A stretch of DNA of 64,000 nt, from assembly GCF_011382965.1 (NCBI RefSeq), contig NZ_CP049934.1, forward strand, positions 2,170,001 through 2,234,000. Reading direction: 5' to 3'. The DNA comes from Leucobacter insecticola (GTDB lineage Bacteria; Actinomycetota; Actinomycetes; Actinomycetales; Microbacteriaceae). Under the pieces are notes generated by a model, which worked only from the letters and a program-made list of their open reading frames with translations, did not search any database and was not told the origin of the DNA. A program made the position numbers and the translations under genes. This document shows, in pieces, positions 18,236 through 26,291 of the stretch (positions are counted from its first letter, which is position 1; each line of letters begins with the position of its first letter).

Positions 18236-18257
18236 TCTAATGATGACATCATCTAGA
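18236..18257 (-). promoter_or_regulatory. Palindromic operator candidate of vapBC module 2
   Basis: The 11-base palindrome TGATGACATCA (18241-18251) is flanked by TCTAA and TCTAGA, extending the partial symmetry. It lies directly before the antitoxin start codon. The position is right for autorepression by the toxin-antitoxin complex. Confidence 0.55.
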
Positions 18258-18286
18258 TCACATGCGCAAGGAAAACTGGCAGCGCA

Positions 18287-18332
18287 CAGCAAGGGCCCGA
18301 CCACAGCGTGCGCTGCCGTCGGGCCCTTGCTG
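18287..18332 (-). terminator. Terminator after isocitrate lyase gene
   Basis: A perfect 15-bp inverted repeat (CAGCAAGGGCCCGAC and GTCGGGCCCTTGCTG with a 16-base loop) starts 36 bases past the aceA stop. It lies between aceA and the vapBC module 2 promoter and should insulate them. Confidence 0.8.
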
Positions 18333-18367
18333 GTGTTGCGAACTCGGAGTCCGAGTCCGCGATCCCG

Positions 18368-19960
18368 CTAGAACTGATTCATCGTGTTATCTTTGCCGCC
18401 AGCCTTGAGCGCAGCGTCACCGGCGAAGTACTCCTTGTGGTTGTCACCAATGTCACTGCCGGCCATGTTCTGGTGCTTCACGGTTGCGATCCCCTGGCGG
18501 ATCTCCTCACGCTGCACGTCACGAACGTACGTGAGCATGCCCTCTTCACCGAAGTAACCCTTGGCAAGGTTGTCAGTCGACAGCGCGGCCGTGTGGTACG
18601 TCGGCAGGGTGATGAGGTGATGGAAAATGCCCGCGCGGGCCGACCCATCGCGCTGGAAGCTGCGGATCATGTCATCGGCGAGTTGCGCAAGCTCCGTACC
18701 GTCGTAGTCAACGCTCATCAGCTTGTCGCGATCGTAGGCCGAAACATCCTTGCCCTGCTCGGCGAGCAGATCGAAGGCCTGCTGCCGGAAGTTAAGCGTC
18801 CAGTTAAAGGACGGGCTGTTGTTGTACACGAGCTTCGCGTTCGGGATCACCTCGCGGATCCGATCGACCATGCCCGCGATCTGCGCGACGTGCGGCTTCT
18901 CGGTCTCGATCCACAGCAGGTCGGCGCCGTTCTGCAGCGAGGTGATGCAATCGAGCACGCAGCGATCCTCACCCGTGCCGGGGCGGAACTGGTACAGGTT
19001 GCTGGCAAGACGCTTCGGCCGCAGCAGCTTGCCATCGCGGCGGATCACAACATCGCCATCACTGAGCTGCGCATTAGCAACCTCTTCAACATCAAGGAAC
19101 GCGTTGTACTGATCCCCAAGGTCGCCGGGGGTGTGGCTCACGGCAATTTTCTGGGTCAGCCCCGCTCCGAGCGAATCGGTGCGGGCGACGATGATGCCAT
19201 TGTCGATCCCGAGCTCCAAGAACGCGTAGCGCACGGCGTTGATTTTCGCGAGGAAGTCCTCGTGAGGCACCGTCACCTTGCCGTCCTGGTGACCGCACTG
19301 CTTCTCATCCGAAACCTGATTCTCGATCTGTATCGCGCACGCACCCGCCTCGATCATCTTCTTCGCGAGCAGGTACGTTGCCTCGGGGTTGCCGAAACCC
19401 GCGTCGATGTCCGCGATGATCGGCACCACGTGCGTCTCAAAGTTGTCGATCTGCGACTGCACGAACTCGACGGCGGTGTCGTCGCCGGCGCGGCGGGCAT
19501 CATCAAGCTGCGAAAACAGCAGATCCAGCTCGCGAGCGTCGGCCTGGCGAAGGAACGTGTAGAGCTCTTCGATGAGCGCGGGCACCGACGTCTTCTCGTG
19601 CATCGACTGATCAGGCAGCGGGCCGAACTCTGAGCGGAGTGCCGCGACCATCCAACCCGAGAGGTAGAGGTAGCGCTTGTTCGTTGTCTTCAGGTGCTTC
19701 TTGATCGAGATCAGCTTCTGCTGACCGATGAAGCCGTGCCAGACGCCAAGCGACTGCGTGTAGACCGAGGAATCGGCGTCGTACTCTTCCATGTCGCGGC
19801 GCATGATGTCGGCGGTGTACTGCGCGATCTCGAGACCGGTCTTGAAACGGTTCTGTGCCCGCATGCGTGCGACATACTCCGGGTTGATGCTGCCCCAGCT
19901 TGAACCGTGCTGAGCCTTCAGTGTTTCCACTGCCTCAATGTCGTCGTTGTATGTCGTCAT
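18368..19960 (-). CDS. aceA: Isocitrate lyase, long form
   Basis: A 530-residue isocitrate lyase that cleaves isocitrate to glyoxylate and succinate in the glyoxylate shunt, for growth on acetate or fatty acids. The catalytic loop reads EKQCGHQDGKV near residue 217, a variant of KKCGH with the catalytic Cys kept. Metal and substrate-binding segments PIIADIDAGFGNPEATY and VARTDSLGAGL are present, with the C-terminal NNSPSFNW motif. It is about 100 residues longer than the E. coli enzyme and matches the ~530-residue subgroup. The start ATG at 19960 has AAGGGAG upstream. No malate synthase gene is seen here. A near-perfect palindrome lies about 100 bases upstream. Confidence 0.93.
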   Translation of the reverse strand: MTTYNDDIEAVETLKAQHGSSWGSINPEYVARMRAQNRFKTGLEIAQYTADIMRRDMEEYDADSSVYTQSLGVWHGFIGQQKLISIKKHLKTTNKRYLYLSGWMVAALRSEFGPLPDQSMHEKTSVPALIEELYTFLRQADARELDLLFSQLDDARRAGDDTAVEFVQSQIDNFETHVVPIIADIDAGFGNPEATYLLAKKMIEAGACAIQIENQVSDEKQCGHQDGKVTVPHEDFLAKINAVRYAFLELGIDNGIIVARTDSLGAGLTQKIAVSHTPGDLGDQYNAFLDVEEVANAQLSDGDVVIRRDGKLLRPKRLASNLYQFRPGTGEDRCVLDCITSLQNGADLLWIETEKPHVAQIAGMVDRIREVIPNAKLVYNNSPSFNWTLNFRQQAFDLLAEQGKDVSAYDRDKLMSVDYDGTELAQLADDMIRSFQRDGSARAGIFHHLITLPTYHTAALSTDNLAKGYFGEEGMLTYVRDVQREEIRQGIATVKHQNMAGSDIGDNHKEYFAGDAALKAGGKDNTMNQF

Positions 19961-20060
19961 GGCATCTCCCTTGAGTCGTGAACCCCGGATCACAGTCATC
20001 GCGCTCCGGTTGAACTACTTCTACTCTGCACCAGCCAAGACGGCCACCTCGGCGATTTTA

Positions 20061-20088
20061 GAGGAGAAATTTCGCGATATTTCTACTC
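20061..20088 (-). promoter_or_regulatory. 28-bp palindrome upstream of aceA, operator candidate
   Basis: The sequence has arms GAGGAGAAAT and ATTTCTACTC (nine of ten positions pair) around a central TTCGCGAT, so it is a near-perfect 28-bp palindrome. It lies about 100 bases upstream of aceA. The symmetry fits a dimeric repressor controlling the glyoxylate shunt. It does not look like the GlxR/CRP half-site TGTGA; the regulator is unknown. Confidence 0.6.
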
Positions 20089-20118
20089 AGTGAAAAATCC
20101 TGCGGTGGGAGGTCCAGG

Positions 20119-20166
20119 ATCCCCGCCGCACTAGCCGCGATCAAGCGCGTCCTCGAGAGCCAGTAG
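20119..20166 (+). pseudogene. 3'-end fragment of an SRPBCC gene
   Basis: The frame reads IPAALAAIKRVLESQ and stop. This matches IPVTLAAIKRVIES and stop at the end of the intact SRPBCC gene at 21324-21788. At the DNA level a 41-base stretch is identical at 36 positions. Only the last 15 codons are present, so it is a remnant of a second copy. With the intact gene it brackets the ParD-like/zeta-like pair. Confidence 0.7.
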
Positions 20167-20219
20167 CACAGGAAACGCGCCCCCTCGCGGTCGATGTAGC
20201 AAGTTGCGACAATATAGGC

Positions 20220-20597
20220 ATGAGCAGCACAATGCCGGTACGAATGAATGGCGAGCTATTTTAGGCCGCTCGCGCCGTCGGCGCCCTGACGAGTCGCAGT
20301 GCGGCCCAGCAGATTAGCCACTGGGCGCGGATCGGACGCGAACTTGAATCCTCACCTGAGATAAGCCAGCGCGACATCCAGCGTGTGCTGGCCGGTGAGG
20401 AAAGCTACGATACTCTTGAGCACCGAGACCAGGCAGTCGTGCGCGCAAGCTGGGACGAGCGGATAACGGAGCGCATTGCGTCACTGGATCTCGCTGCCGA
20501 GTTCACACAGGCTGGGCGATCCTGGACCGAAGCTGACGAGCAGGGCAACGCAGTCACGCGCAACGACATCACCTCCGTACCAAGCGCAGATCAGTAG
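20220..20597 (+). pseudogene. ParD-like antitoxin with in-frame TAG codon
   Basis: From the ATG at 20220 the frame reads MSSTMPVRMNGELF, a TAG stop at 20262-20264, then AARAVGALTSRSAAQQISHW and on to the stop at 20597. Without the TAG it would be 125 residues. The segment SRSAAQQISHWARIGRELE is typical of ParD-like antitoxins. Reading through, the rest is intact, so the gene is either freshly inactivated (GAG to TAG would be one change) or the base is wrong. A shorter product could start at the GTG or ATG codons further in, such as the one at 20385. It lies three bases before the toxin-like gene. Confidence 0.65.
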
Positions 20598-20600
20598 CGC

Positions 20601-21166
20601 GTGCCCGTCATCCATATTCTCGCTGGACCGAATGGGTCAGGGAAGTCTACCTTTGTCGATCGCGTCCTTCGGCCCGCAACCAACCTTCCGTTTGTCAACG
20701 CCGATGTGATCGCTGCTGAGCGGTGGCCTGATGCACAAGCGACACATGCGTACGAAGCGTCGCGCGCGGCCGCAGAAGAGCGCACACAGTTGTTGCTGAC
20801 GAAAAGATCCTTCATCACCAAGACAGTGTTTAGCCATCCGAGCAAAACGATCTCGTGAACGCTGCCATCGACCGTGGCTACCTCGTCCACCTCCATGTCA
20901 TCATGGTGCCGGTAGAGGATTCCGTGAAACGCGTTGCTGAACGGGTGCTTCATGGAGGGCACGAGGTGCCTGAACATAAGATCCGGGGACGATATGCAAG
21001 GTTGTGGAACCTCATCGCGATCGCACGATCGTCTGCCCACAGAACCGAGTTTCGTGACAACAGCCTTGCAGCTACTCCGTTCCGTCGTGTCGCCGAATAT
21101 GAGCACGGCATACTCTTGGGAACACCCACTTGGCCGAGCTGGGTGCCCGCGGCTGTCTCAAGCTAG
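20601..21166 (+). pseudogene. Zeta-like P-loop kinase toxin (frameshifted)
   Basis: The first frame begins [20 protein letters not shown], with a Walker A motif at residue 9, and includes FVNADVIAAERWPDAQ and SFITKTVFSHPSKT. It then hits a stop at 20857. One base added near 20845-20855 joins it to a second frame, AAIDRGYLVHLHVIMVPVED onward, to the stop at 21166, giving about 188 residues. The whole resembles zeta-toxin/AAA kinases found beside ParD-like antitoxins. Zeta toxins phosphorylate UDP-amino sugars; activity of this one is inferred only. Both genes of the pair carry lesions. Confidence 0.7.
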
Positions 21167-21323
21167 CGAAGCGACAGAATAACTTCGGAGCAAACTACCT
21201 GCCCGGAATCAAACGTGCAATGATCTGGCACGCAGCGGCGACCGGGAGCAGGAAAGCCACCGTTCGGAATCCCTTCTCGCATCCCAGGCGTCCACCGAAC
21301 AGACCTCCCCTACGATGGGGTGC

Positions 21324-21788
21324 ATGAGCGAATCGCGAAGGTACTCCGAATCGATCCACATCGCGGCAGATCCCGCTACGGTGTACGCCACGGTCTCCGA
21401 CATCACGCGCACCGGCGAGTGGTCACCGATCTGCCGCGACTGCTGGTGGGACGAGGGCGATGGACCGCGCGTGGGCGCTTGGTTCACGGGCCTGAACGTC
21501 ACGGCCGAGCGGGAGTGGAAGACACGCAGCCAGGTGACGGTCGCCGACGAAGGTCGGTCGTTTGGCTGGAGCGTGGGCCCAGGATACGTGCTGTGGACCT
21601 ACACGATCGTGGAGGCCGAGCAGGGATCCCGCCTGACTGAGTCATGGGAGTTCACGCCCGCCGGACAAGCGTACTTCGTGGAAAAGTACGGCGACGAAGC
21701 ATCGGCGCAGATGCGGGAGCGTGAAGCGGCTGCACACTCCGGCATTCCCGTCACACTTGCCGCGATCAAGCGCGTCATCGAGAGCTAA
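21324..21788 (+). CDS. SRPBCC family protein (polyketide cyclase/dehydrase-like)
   Basis: A 154-residue START/SRPBCC-fold protein, starting MSESRRYSESIHIAADPATVY at 21324 (a GTG three codons upstream is possible). The opening strand IHIAADPATVYATVSDITR and the segment GEWSPICRDCWWDEGDGPRV are typical of the polyketide_cyc2 group. The C-terminal helix holds the segment duplicated at 20119. Members bind hydrophobic ligands; the ligand here is unknown. Confidence 0.8.
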   Translation: MSESRRYSESIHIAADPATVYATVSDITRTGEWSPICRDCWWDEGDGPRVGAWFTGLNVTAEREWKTRSQVTVADEGRSFGWSVGPGYVLWTYTIVEAEQGSRLTESWEFTPAGQAYFVEKYGDEASAQMREREAAAHSGIPVTLAAIKRVIES

Positions 21789-21822
21789 TAGCGCAGAGAT
21801 CAGATTCGCCGTGAGTTAACTT

Positions 21823-22475
21823 CTAATAGCTCACGTCAGCCCGCGCGCTCTCGACAAAGCTGCGCATCTCTTCACCTCGCGCGGCATACTCGCCGGCGCC
21901 GCACGCAGCGGTCACAATCAAGGCGTAGTCGCCGCTGCGGAGGGCATACGTTGTGCCAGCAAGCTCCGGCAGCTGCGCAGCCGTAAATCCCACGCGCGCG
22001 AAACTCAGTTTCGCGGTCATGGCCCCGTCGTTGATGATCGCGTCAAACATGACGGGCTCTTCAGGGGTCACGGTCAACTCCGTGTCAAACGCTTTGTGCC
22101 CGAGTTCCTCCGAAAAGTCGAGCGCCACCTGCGCGGAATCGGGATCATCCGTATCCCCAAGCCTGCGGGCTGACGGAACTGAATCATGCAGTTAGGCGTC
22201 ACGGTGACATGACGCACGCCTTCTTCATCGAAAGTCTCAGCTTTCCATCCCTTCGGCAGCTGGGACGGCGGGTACCAAATGAGGTCTTTGGGCGGCACAC
22301 CGGCTGTCAGGCTCCCCAGCAAGTCAAGCTCCGCGTCACTCATTGTCTCGTCTGCCTTTTCAGGCTGCGGGTCATCGCCATTCGCCAAGGGGACACACCC
22401 CACGAGCATTGCTCCGGCGGACAAAGCCGCCACGATGAGACTCATTCGTGTGGCTTTCGCCCTCAGTGCAGTCAT
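21823..22475 (-). CDS. Putative lipoprotein of unknown function (apparent frameshift)
   Basis: The start ATG at 22475 gives MTALRAKATRMSLIVAALSA, then the lipobox region AMLVGCVPLA, so it is an exported lipoprotein. The frame goes wrong at a four-C run at 22155-22158. With one base added it continues GDTDDPDSAQVALDFSEELG and on to a stop at 21823, giving about 217 residues. The second half has a beta-rich pattern and a conserved-looking Cys in IVTAACGAGEY. I do not recognise the family. Confidence 0.7.
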
Positions 22476-22580
22476 GCCTTCAGCATAGCCATGCCGCACT
22501 CCCCTCGCATCGCATCTCTTTCTTGTGCACCCAAGACGATCAGGATAATGCAGAAACGTACCTACATTAAGGACAAACTG

Positions 22581-22820
22581 ATGAAAACCTTTACCGCGCG
22601 CGAGCTTAATCGCGATGTGAGCGCTGCCAAGCGCGAAGCCAGCCGCGAAGCTGCGGTGATTACGGATCGTGGCGAGCCGGCTTTCGTGCTCTTGTCCTTT
22701 GAAGAATATAAGCGACTCGGCGAGAGCGGCACAGATCTAGCCGAACGATTGAGTATGTCTGACGACATCGACATCGAGTTCGCGCCGCTCACGCTCGACC
22801 TCAAAGTTCCGGAATTATGA
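22581..22820 (+). CDS. Phd/YefM-type antitoxin (module 3)
   Basis: A 79-residue antitoxin. MKTFTARELNRDVSAAKREA is the Phd/YefM N-terminal DNA-binding motif (ARELNRD) and VITDRGEPAFVLLSFEEYKR is the family core. The start ATG at 22581 has AAGGA eight bases upstream. The stop overlaps the toxin start as ATGA. Confidence 0.92.
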   Translation: MKTFTARELNRDVSAAKREASREAAVITDRGEPAFVLLSFEEYKRLGESGTDLAERLSMSDDIDIEFAPLTLDLKVPEL

Positions 22821-23239
22821 GCTACCTACTCGACACAAATGTGATCAGCGAACTCCGCAAGCCGGAGCGCCGCGCGGACGCACGAGTCCGCTCATGGGCA
22901 TCATCGCAACTTCCATCCACCCTCTTCCTCTCGGTGATTACCGTGATGGAAGTTGAGATCGAAATCAGCCGTCTTCAATCGCGCGATCCCTTTCAATCCG
23001 GGCACTTGCGGTCATGGATGGAGAACGACTTGCTCAAAGTGTTCGCGGGCCGAATACTCCCGCTGGATCTCGCCGCTGCTCGTAGAGCGGCGCAGCTGCA
23101 CGTTCCAGATCCGAGACCGGAGCGCGACGCGATGATCGCGGCGACCGCCAGCACCCACGGCCTGACGGTGGCGACCCGCAACGTCAAGGACTTCCAGCAG
23201 CTGAGCGTTGCCGTCATAAATCCATGGCAATCTCGGTAG
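22817..23239 (+). CDS. VapC/FitB-type PIN-domain toxin (module 3)
   Basis: A 140-residue PIN toxin. It begins MSYLLDTNVISELRKPE (first Asp), then has TVMEVEIEISRLQ (Glu), PRPERDAMIAATASTHGLTV (third acidic cluster) and VATRNVKDFQQL (last Asp/Asn region), all characteristic of FitB-like PIN nucleases. Translation is coupled to the Phd antitoxin by a four-base overlap. It is convergent with mutM. Confidence 0.92.
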   Translation: MSYLLDTNVISELRKPERRADARVRSWASSQLPSTLFLSVITVMEVEIEISRLQSRDPFQSGHLRSWMENDLLKVFAGRILPLDLAAARRAAQLHVPDPRPERDAMIAATASTHGLTVATRNVKDFQQLSVAVINPWQSR

Positions 23240-23266
23240 CGTGAGGCCAACCCGGAAGGGTTCAGG

Positions 23267-24214
23267 CTAGACCCGCCGCCGCTGGCATCTCGCGCAGAAG
23301 TGCGCCGAGCGGCCGACAATGACCAGGCGGCGGATCGGGTTACCGCATCGTGGGCACGGCTCCCCCGTGCGGCCATAGGCGTTGAGCGAATGCGCGAAGT
23401 AACCGGCCTGCCCATTCACGTTGACGTACTGCTCGTCGAAACTCGTGCCGCCTTCCGCAAGAGCCTTCGTGAAAACCGCTCGCAACTCAGCAAGCAACTG
23501 CACAGCCTTACGATCACTGAGCGCAGAGCCTGCGGTCTCGGGGTGGATCCGCGCCCGCCACAGCGCCTCATCCGCATAAATGTTGCCAACGCCACTGATG
23601 AGCGCCTGATCGAGAAGCAGCTTTTTCACCCCAGTCTTTCGCGCCCGCAGCGCCGCCACAAACGAGGCATCATCGAACACCGGCTCAAGCGGATCTGGAG
23701 CGATGTGAGTCGCCTGGCTCGGGATCTTGCCCCCGGTGCCAGGCACGAGATCATCGAGCGCGAGGGATCCAAACAGCCGCTGATCGGCGAAGTCGAGCCG
23801 CAGCTCGCCGTGCTCCGGGTGTTCGATCCACAGCCGGATCCTGACAAATCGGTCATTCGGTGCGTCAAGCGCGCGCAGCAGCATTTGCCCGCTCATTCCG
23901 AGGTGCGCGAGCAGGGCCTGCGGGGGTCCCGATGTATCGAGAGTGTCATTCACGGGAAGCCACAGGAACTTACCCCGACGCTTGGGGGCGAGCAGGCGAA
24001 GCCCAGCGACGCGACGTTCAAAGTCGGCTGCTCGCCGCGCCCCTTCCTCAGGAGAGAGCGTCACCCCGTGACCACCATCACTGGCGGAACCGCCCACAGG
24101 CACATGCCGTTTCAGAGCGCGCGGATCCAGCACCTCCGCGCCAACGACTTGCGCCCCCGTCACCGCGGGCGCAAGACCGGCGCGAACAACCTCAACCTCG
24201 GGGAGCTCGGGCAC
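23267..24214 (-). CDS. mutM: Formamidopyrimidine-DNA glycosylase
   Basis: A 315-residue bifunctional glycosylase/AP lyase that removes 8-oxoguanine and formamidopyrimidines. The N-terminus MPELPEVEVVRAGL holds catalytic Pro1 and Glu2. The helix-two-turn-helix region GVGNIYADEALWRARIHP and the C-terminal zinc finger CPRCGNPIRR...CARC (C4) are present. Length is slightly above the 270-290 typical, because of an insertion near residues 40-65. It starts one base after the rnc stop, in the order rpmF-rnc-mutM. Confidence 0.96.
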   Translation of the reverse strand: MPELPEVEVVRAGLAPAVTGAQVVGAEVLDPRALKRHVPVGGSASDGGHGVTLSPEEGARRAADFERRVAGLRLLAPKRRGKFLWLPVNDTLDTSGPPQALLAHLGMSGQMLLRALDAPNDRFVRIRLWIEHPEHGELRLDFADQRLFGSLALDDLVPGTGGKIPSQATHIAPDPLEPVFDDASFVAALRARKTGVKKLLLDQALISGVGNIYADEALWRARIHPETAGSALSDRKAVQLLAELRAVFTKALAEGGTSFDEQYVNVNGQAGYFAHSLNAYGRTGEPCPRCGNPIRRLVIVGRSAHFCARCQRRRV

Positions 24215-24215
24215 G

Positions 24216-24953
24216 TCAGCGCTTTGCGGTCCGCAACTGCGTCAGGGCGTCTTGGGCGGCGTGGAGCTCGGCGGTCTTCTTGCTTGTACCTTCGCCGATG
24301 CCGGTCACGCCCGCAAGCGTCACCTGTGCACGGTAGCGGCGATCGTGATCTGGCCCGCTCCCCGTTGTCTCATACTGCGGATGCGGAAGTCCGCGGCGCG
24401 AAGCCTCGACCTGCAGGGACGTTTTGGGATCAAGCGCATCCAGCGAACTCAAAAAACGCTCGTGGTTGGCAAGCAACGGCGCAATCAGGTCCAGCACAAA
24501 GCGGTTCGCGGTCGCGGGATCGGTCGACAGAAACACCGCGCCAATCACGGCCTCGACGGTGTCCGCCAGGATCGAGTCCTTGTCGCGTCCGCCCGTCATC
24601 TCTTCACCTCGGCCGAGCTTGAGCGACGCGCCCAGGCCGAGTCCGCGTGCGATCTCGGCGAGCGCAACCGTGGAGACGAGCGCAGCACGACGCTTCGCGA
24701 GCTCCCCTTCGTTCAGAGTCGGGAAGTCGCGGTACAGCTGCACGGTCACGGCTTGCCCGAGGATCGAATCCCCCAGGAACTCAAGCCGCTCATTGTGCGG
24801 AGCACCGCCGTGCTCGTAGGCCCACGAGCGATGTGTGAGCGCGAGCGTGAGCAGCGCGGGATCGACCTCAACACCGAAGGGGTCAAGAAAACCGCCGGGC
24901 CCGCCCTGATTGCTCAGTGACGTGCCCGACGGTTCAGTAGCGCCTCGCGCCAA
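24216..24953 (-). CDS. rnc: Ribonuclease III
   Basis: A 245-residue double-strand-specific endoribonuclease for rRNA and mRNA processing. The signature NERLEFLGDSILGQAV lies near residue 53, and the catalytic acidic DTVEAVIGAVFL near residue 130. A C-terminal dsRNA-binding domain (residues ~175-245) ends EGTSKKTAELHAAQDAL. No ATG or GTG fits the N-terminus; TTG at 24953, two bases after the rpmF stop, gives MARGATEPSGTSLSNQGG and is the best start. Confidence 0.93.
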   Translation of the reverse strand: MARGATEPSGTSLSNQGGPGGFLDPFGVEVDPALLTLALTHRSWAYEHGGAPHNERLEFLGDSILGQAVTVQLYRDFPTLNEGELAKRRAALVSTVALAEIARGLGLGASLKLGRGEEMTGGRDKDSILADTVEAVIGAVFLSTDPATANRFVLDLIAPLLANHERFLSSLDALDPKTSLQVEASRRGLPHPQYETTGSGPDHDRRYRAQVTLAGVTGIGEGTSKKTAELHAAQDALTQLRTAKR

Positions 24954-24955
24954 TG

Positions 24956-25158
24956 TTACGCGTCAGCGACCTTGCGGCCCTTGTACTCAAGGAAGAGGGG
25001 GGTGCCCTGCGAATCCTCGACCACACGAGCGCGGTGCGGGAGGCTGTAAACAGTCTTCCCGTTCTCTACGGTCTTAACCAGCTTGGGGCCTCGGCCTTCC
25101 AAGCCGAACGGCGGTGACGGGTGTTCGAGCGCGACGTTTTCCGCTTGGGAACAGCCAT
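24956..25158 (-). CDS. rpmF: 50S ribosomal protein L32 (apparent frameshift)
   Basis: The ATG at 25158 gives MAVPKRKTSRSNTRHRRSAW, the unmistakable L32 start. After KAEAP the frame ends early. One base added to the GGGG run at 25085-25088 gives KLVKTVENGKTVYSLPHRAR and on to a stop at 24956, 67 residues in total, a normal L32 length. L32 is a core ribosomal protein, so a base-call error is far likelier than a dead gene. It sits between DUF177 and rnc as in other actinobacteria. Confidence 0.92.
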
Positions 25159-25171
25159 GATGTTCTCTTTC

Positions 25172-25747
25172 CTAGTTTCGTGTCGACTCGGGCGTACCAC
25201 CCGAATCACGGTCTTCTTCAGCTTCAAAGCCTGCCAGCGCAGCCCAACGCGGATCAATGATCTCATTGGGCACCACTACAGCCTCGGCCTCGCGCAGCTC
25301 ACCGGACTCGGGATCGAGCCCCGGGCAGTCCGGGCGACACACAGGCTGAAACGGTAGTGCAAGCACTACCGCGTCTCGGAGCGGAGGTTCAAGATCCACG
25401 TGATCACCGTGAACCTCATACTCGTCGGCCTCCGTAGGAGTATACGCGAAAAGCTCCTGAAACTCGACTTGAAACGGCGTGGTGAAATTTTTCAGGCACC
25501 GACCGCACTCGGCCGCCATGATTGTCTGCACCTCGGCAGATACGAGAATCCCCTCGTGCACCGACTCGAGGCGCACATCAAGACTCATCTCCGCGCCGGC
25601 CGGAACCTCGGCAAGTGCCTCACCGAGCTTCTCAGGCACCACCAGGGTGCGTGAGCGCTCACGCATCTCCCCCGGGCGGTTCAGGATCTCGCGAATGTTC
25701 TCTTCGTACTGGCGGCGTGCAGCCGCATTCGACATGACTTCAGACAT
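25172..25747 (-). CDS. DUF177/YceD family protein
   Basis: A 191-residue DUF177 (YceD) protein, nearly always encoded before rpmF and thought to act in 23S rRNA or ribosome assembly. The Cys motif CGRCLKNF (near residue 85) and a second pair in CRPDCPGLDPESGELRE are visible, possibly a metal site. Its ATG at 25747 overlaps the coaD stop by one base, so coaD, this gene and rpmF form one unit. Confidence 0.88.
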   Translation of the reverse strand: MSEVMSNAAARRQYEENIREILNRPGEMRERSRTLVVPEKLGEALAEVPAGAEMSLDVRLESVHEGILVSAEVQTIMAAECGRCLKNFTTPFQVEFQELFAYTPTEADEYEVHGDHVDLEPPLRDAVVLALPFQPVCRPDCPGLDPESGELREAEAVVVPNEIIDPRWAALAGFEAEEDRDSGGTPESTRN

Positions 25748-26241
25748 CAGGCGGGCCTCGCAGCGTTCAGGAAGCGCGCCACGGCCGGCGGTACATACGG
25801 TGACACATCGCCGCCGAGCGAGGCGACCTGGCGCACCAGCGTGCTCGACACGTGTGCGTGCGCAGGATCGGGCAACATGAAGATTGTCTCGACGTTCGCG
25901 AGACTGCGATTCATGAGCACCATCGGGGTTTCGTAGGCGACGTCAATTTGCGAGCGGATGCCCTTGACGAGAACACTCGCGCCAACTTCCGTGCAGTAGT
26001 CAACGAGAAGGCCCATAGACCACGAAGCGACCGTGATGTTCTCCGGCACGTCAGGCTCTTCATCCAGGGACTTCTGAATGAGGTTGACGCGCTCCGAGAT
26101 CGGAAGCATAGCGTCTTTTCCGGGGTTGTGAACGACGAGCACGTGGACCTCGTCAAACAGTCCAGCCGCCCGACGAATCACGTCCAGGTGTCCTCGGGTG
26201 ACCGGGTCGAAGGAACCGGGAACTACGGCAATCTTGCTCAT
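25747..26241 (-). CDS. coaD: Phosphopantetheine adenylyltransferase
   Basis: A 164-residue enzyme adding AMP to 4'-phosphopantetheine, the fourth step of CoA synthesis. The nucleotidyltransferase motif is [20 protein letters not shown] at residues 6-25 (with the T/HxGH-type RGHLD). The C-terminal ISSTFVR-like stretch appears as [18 protein letters not shown]. Length and ends match the family. Confidence 0.95.
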   Translation of the reverse strand: MSKIAVVPGSFDPVTRGHLDVIRRAAGLFDEVHVLVVHNPGKDAMLPISERVNLIQKSLDEEPDVPENITVASWSMGLLVDYCTEVGASVLVKGIRSQIDVAYETPMVLMNRSLANVETIFMLPDPAHAHVSSTLVRQVASLGGDVSPYVPPAVARFLNAARPA

Positions 26242-26291
26242 GCGACTAGCCTATTGGGTGAAGCTTCGGGAACGGAGCATACACCGGAGAG

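Noticed and set aside
18308..19633. Long plus-strand open frame (441 codons) opposite aceA
   Set aside because: It is fully antisense to a clear isocitrate lyase gene, has no recognisable domain or start signal, and such shadow frames are common in GC-rich DNA.
22209..22580. Upstream extension of the Phd antitoxin
   Set aside because: The family start MKTFTAREL at 22581 has an AAGGA site; the longer frame runs opposite the lipoprotein gene.
12832..23239. Integrated prophage or integrative element
   Set aside because: No integrase, transposase, portal, terminase or conjugation gene and no attachment-site duplication was found, so the region is only called accessory.
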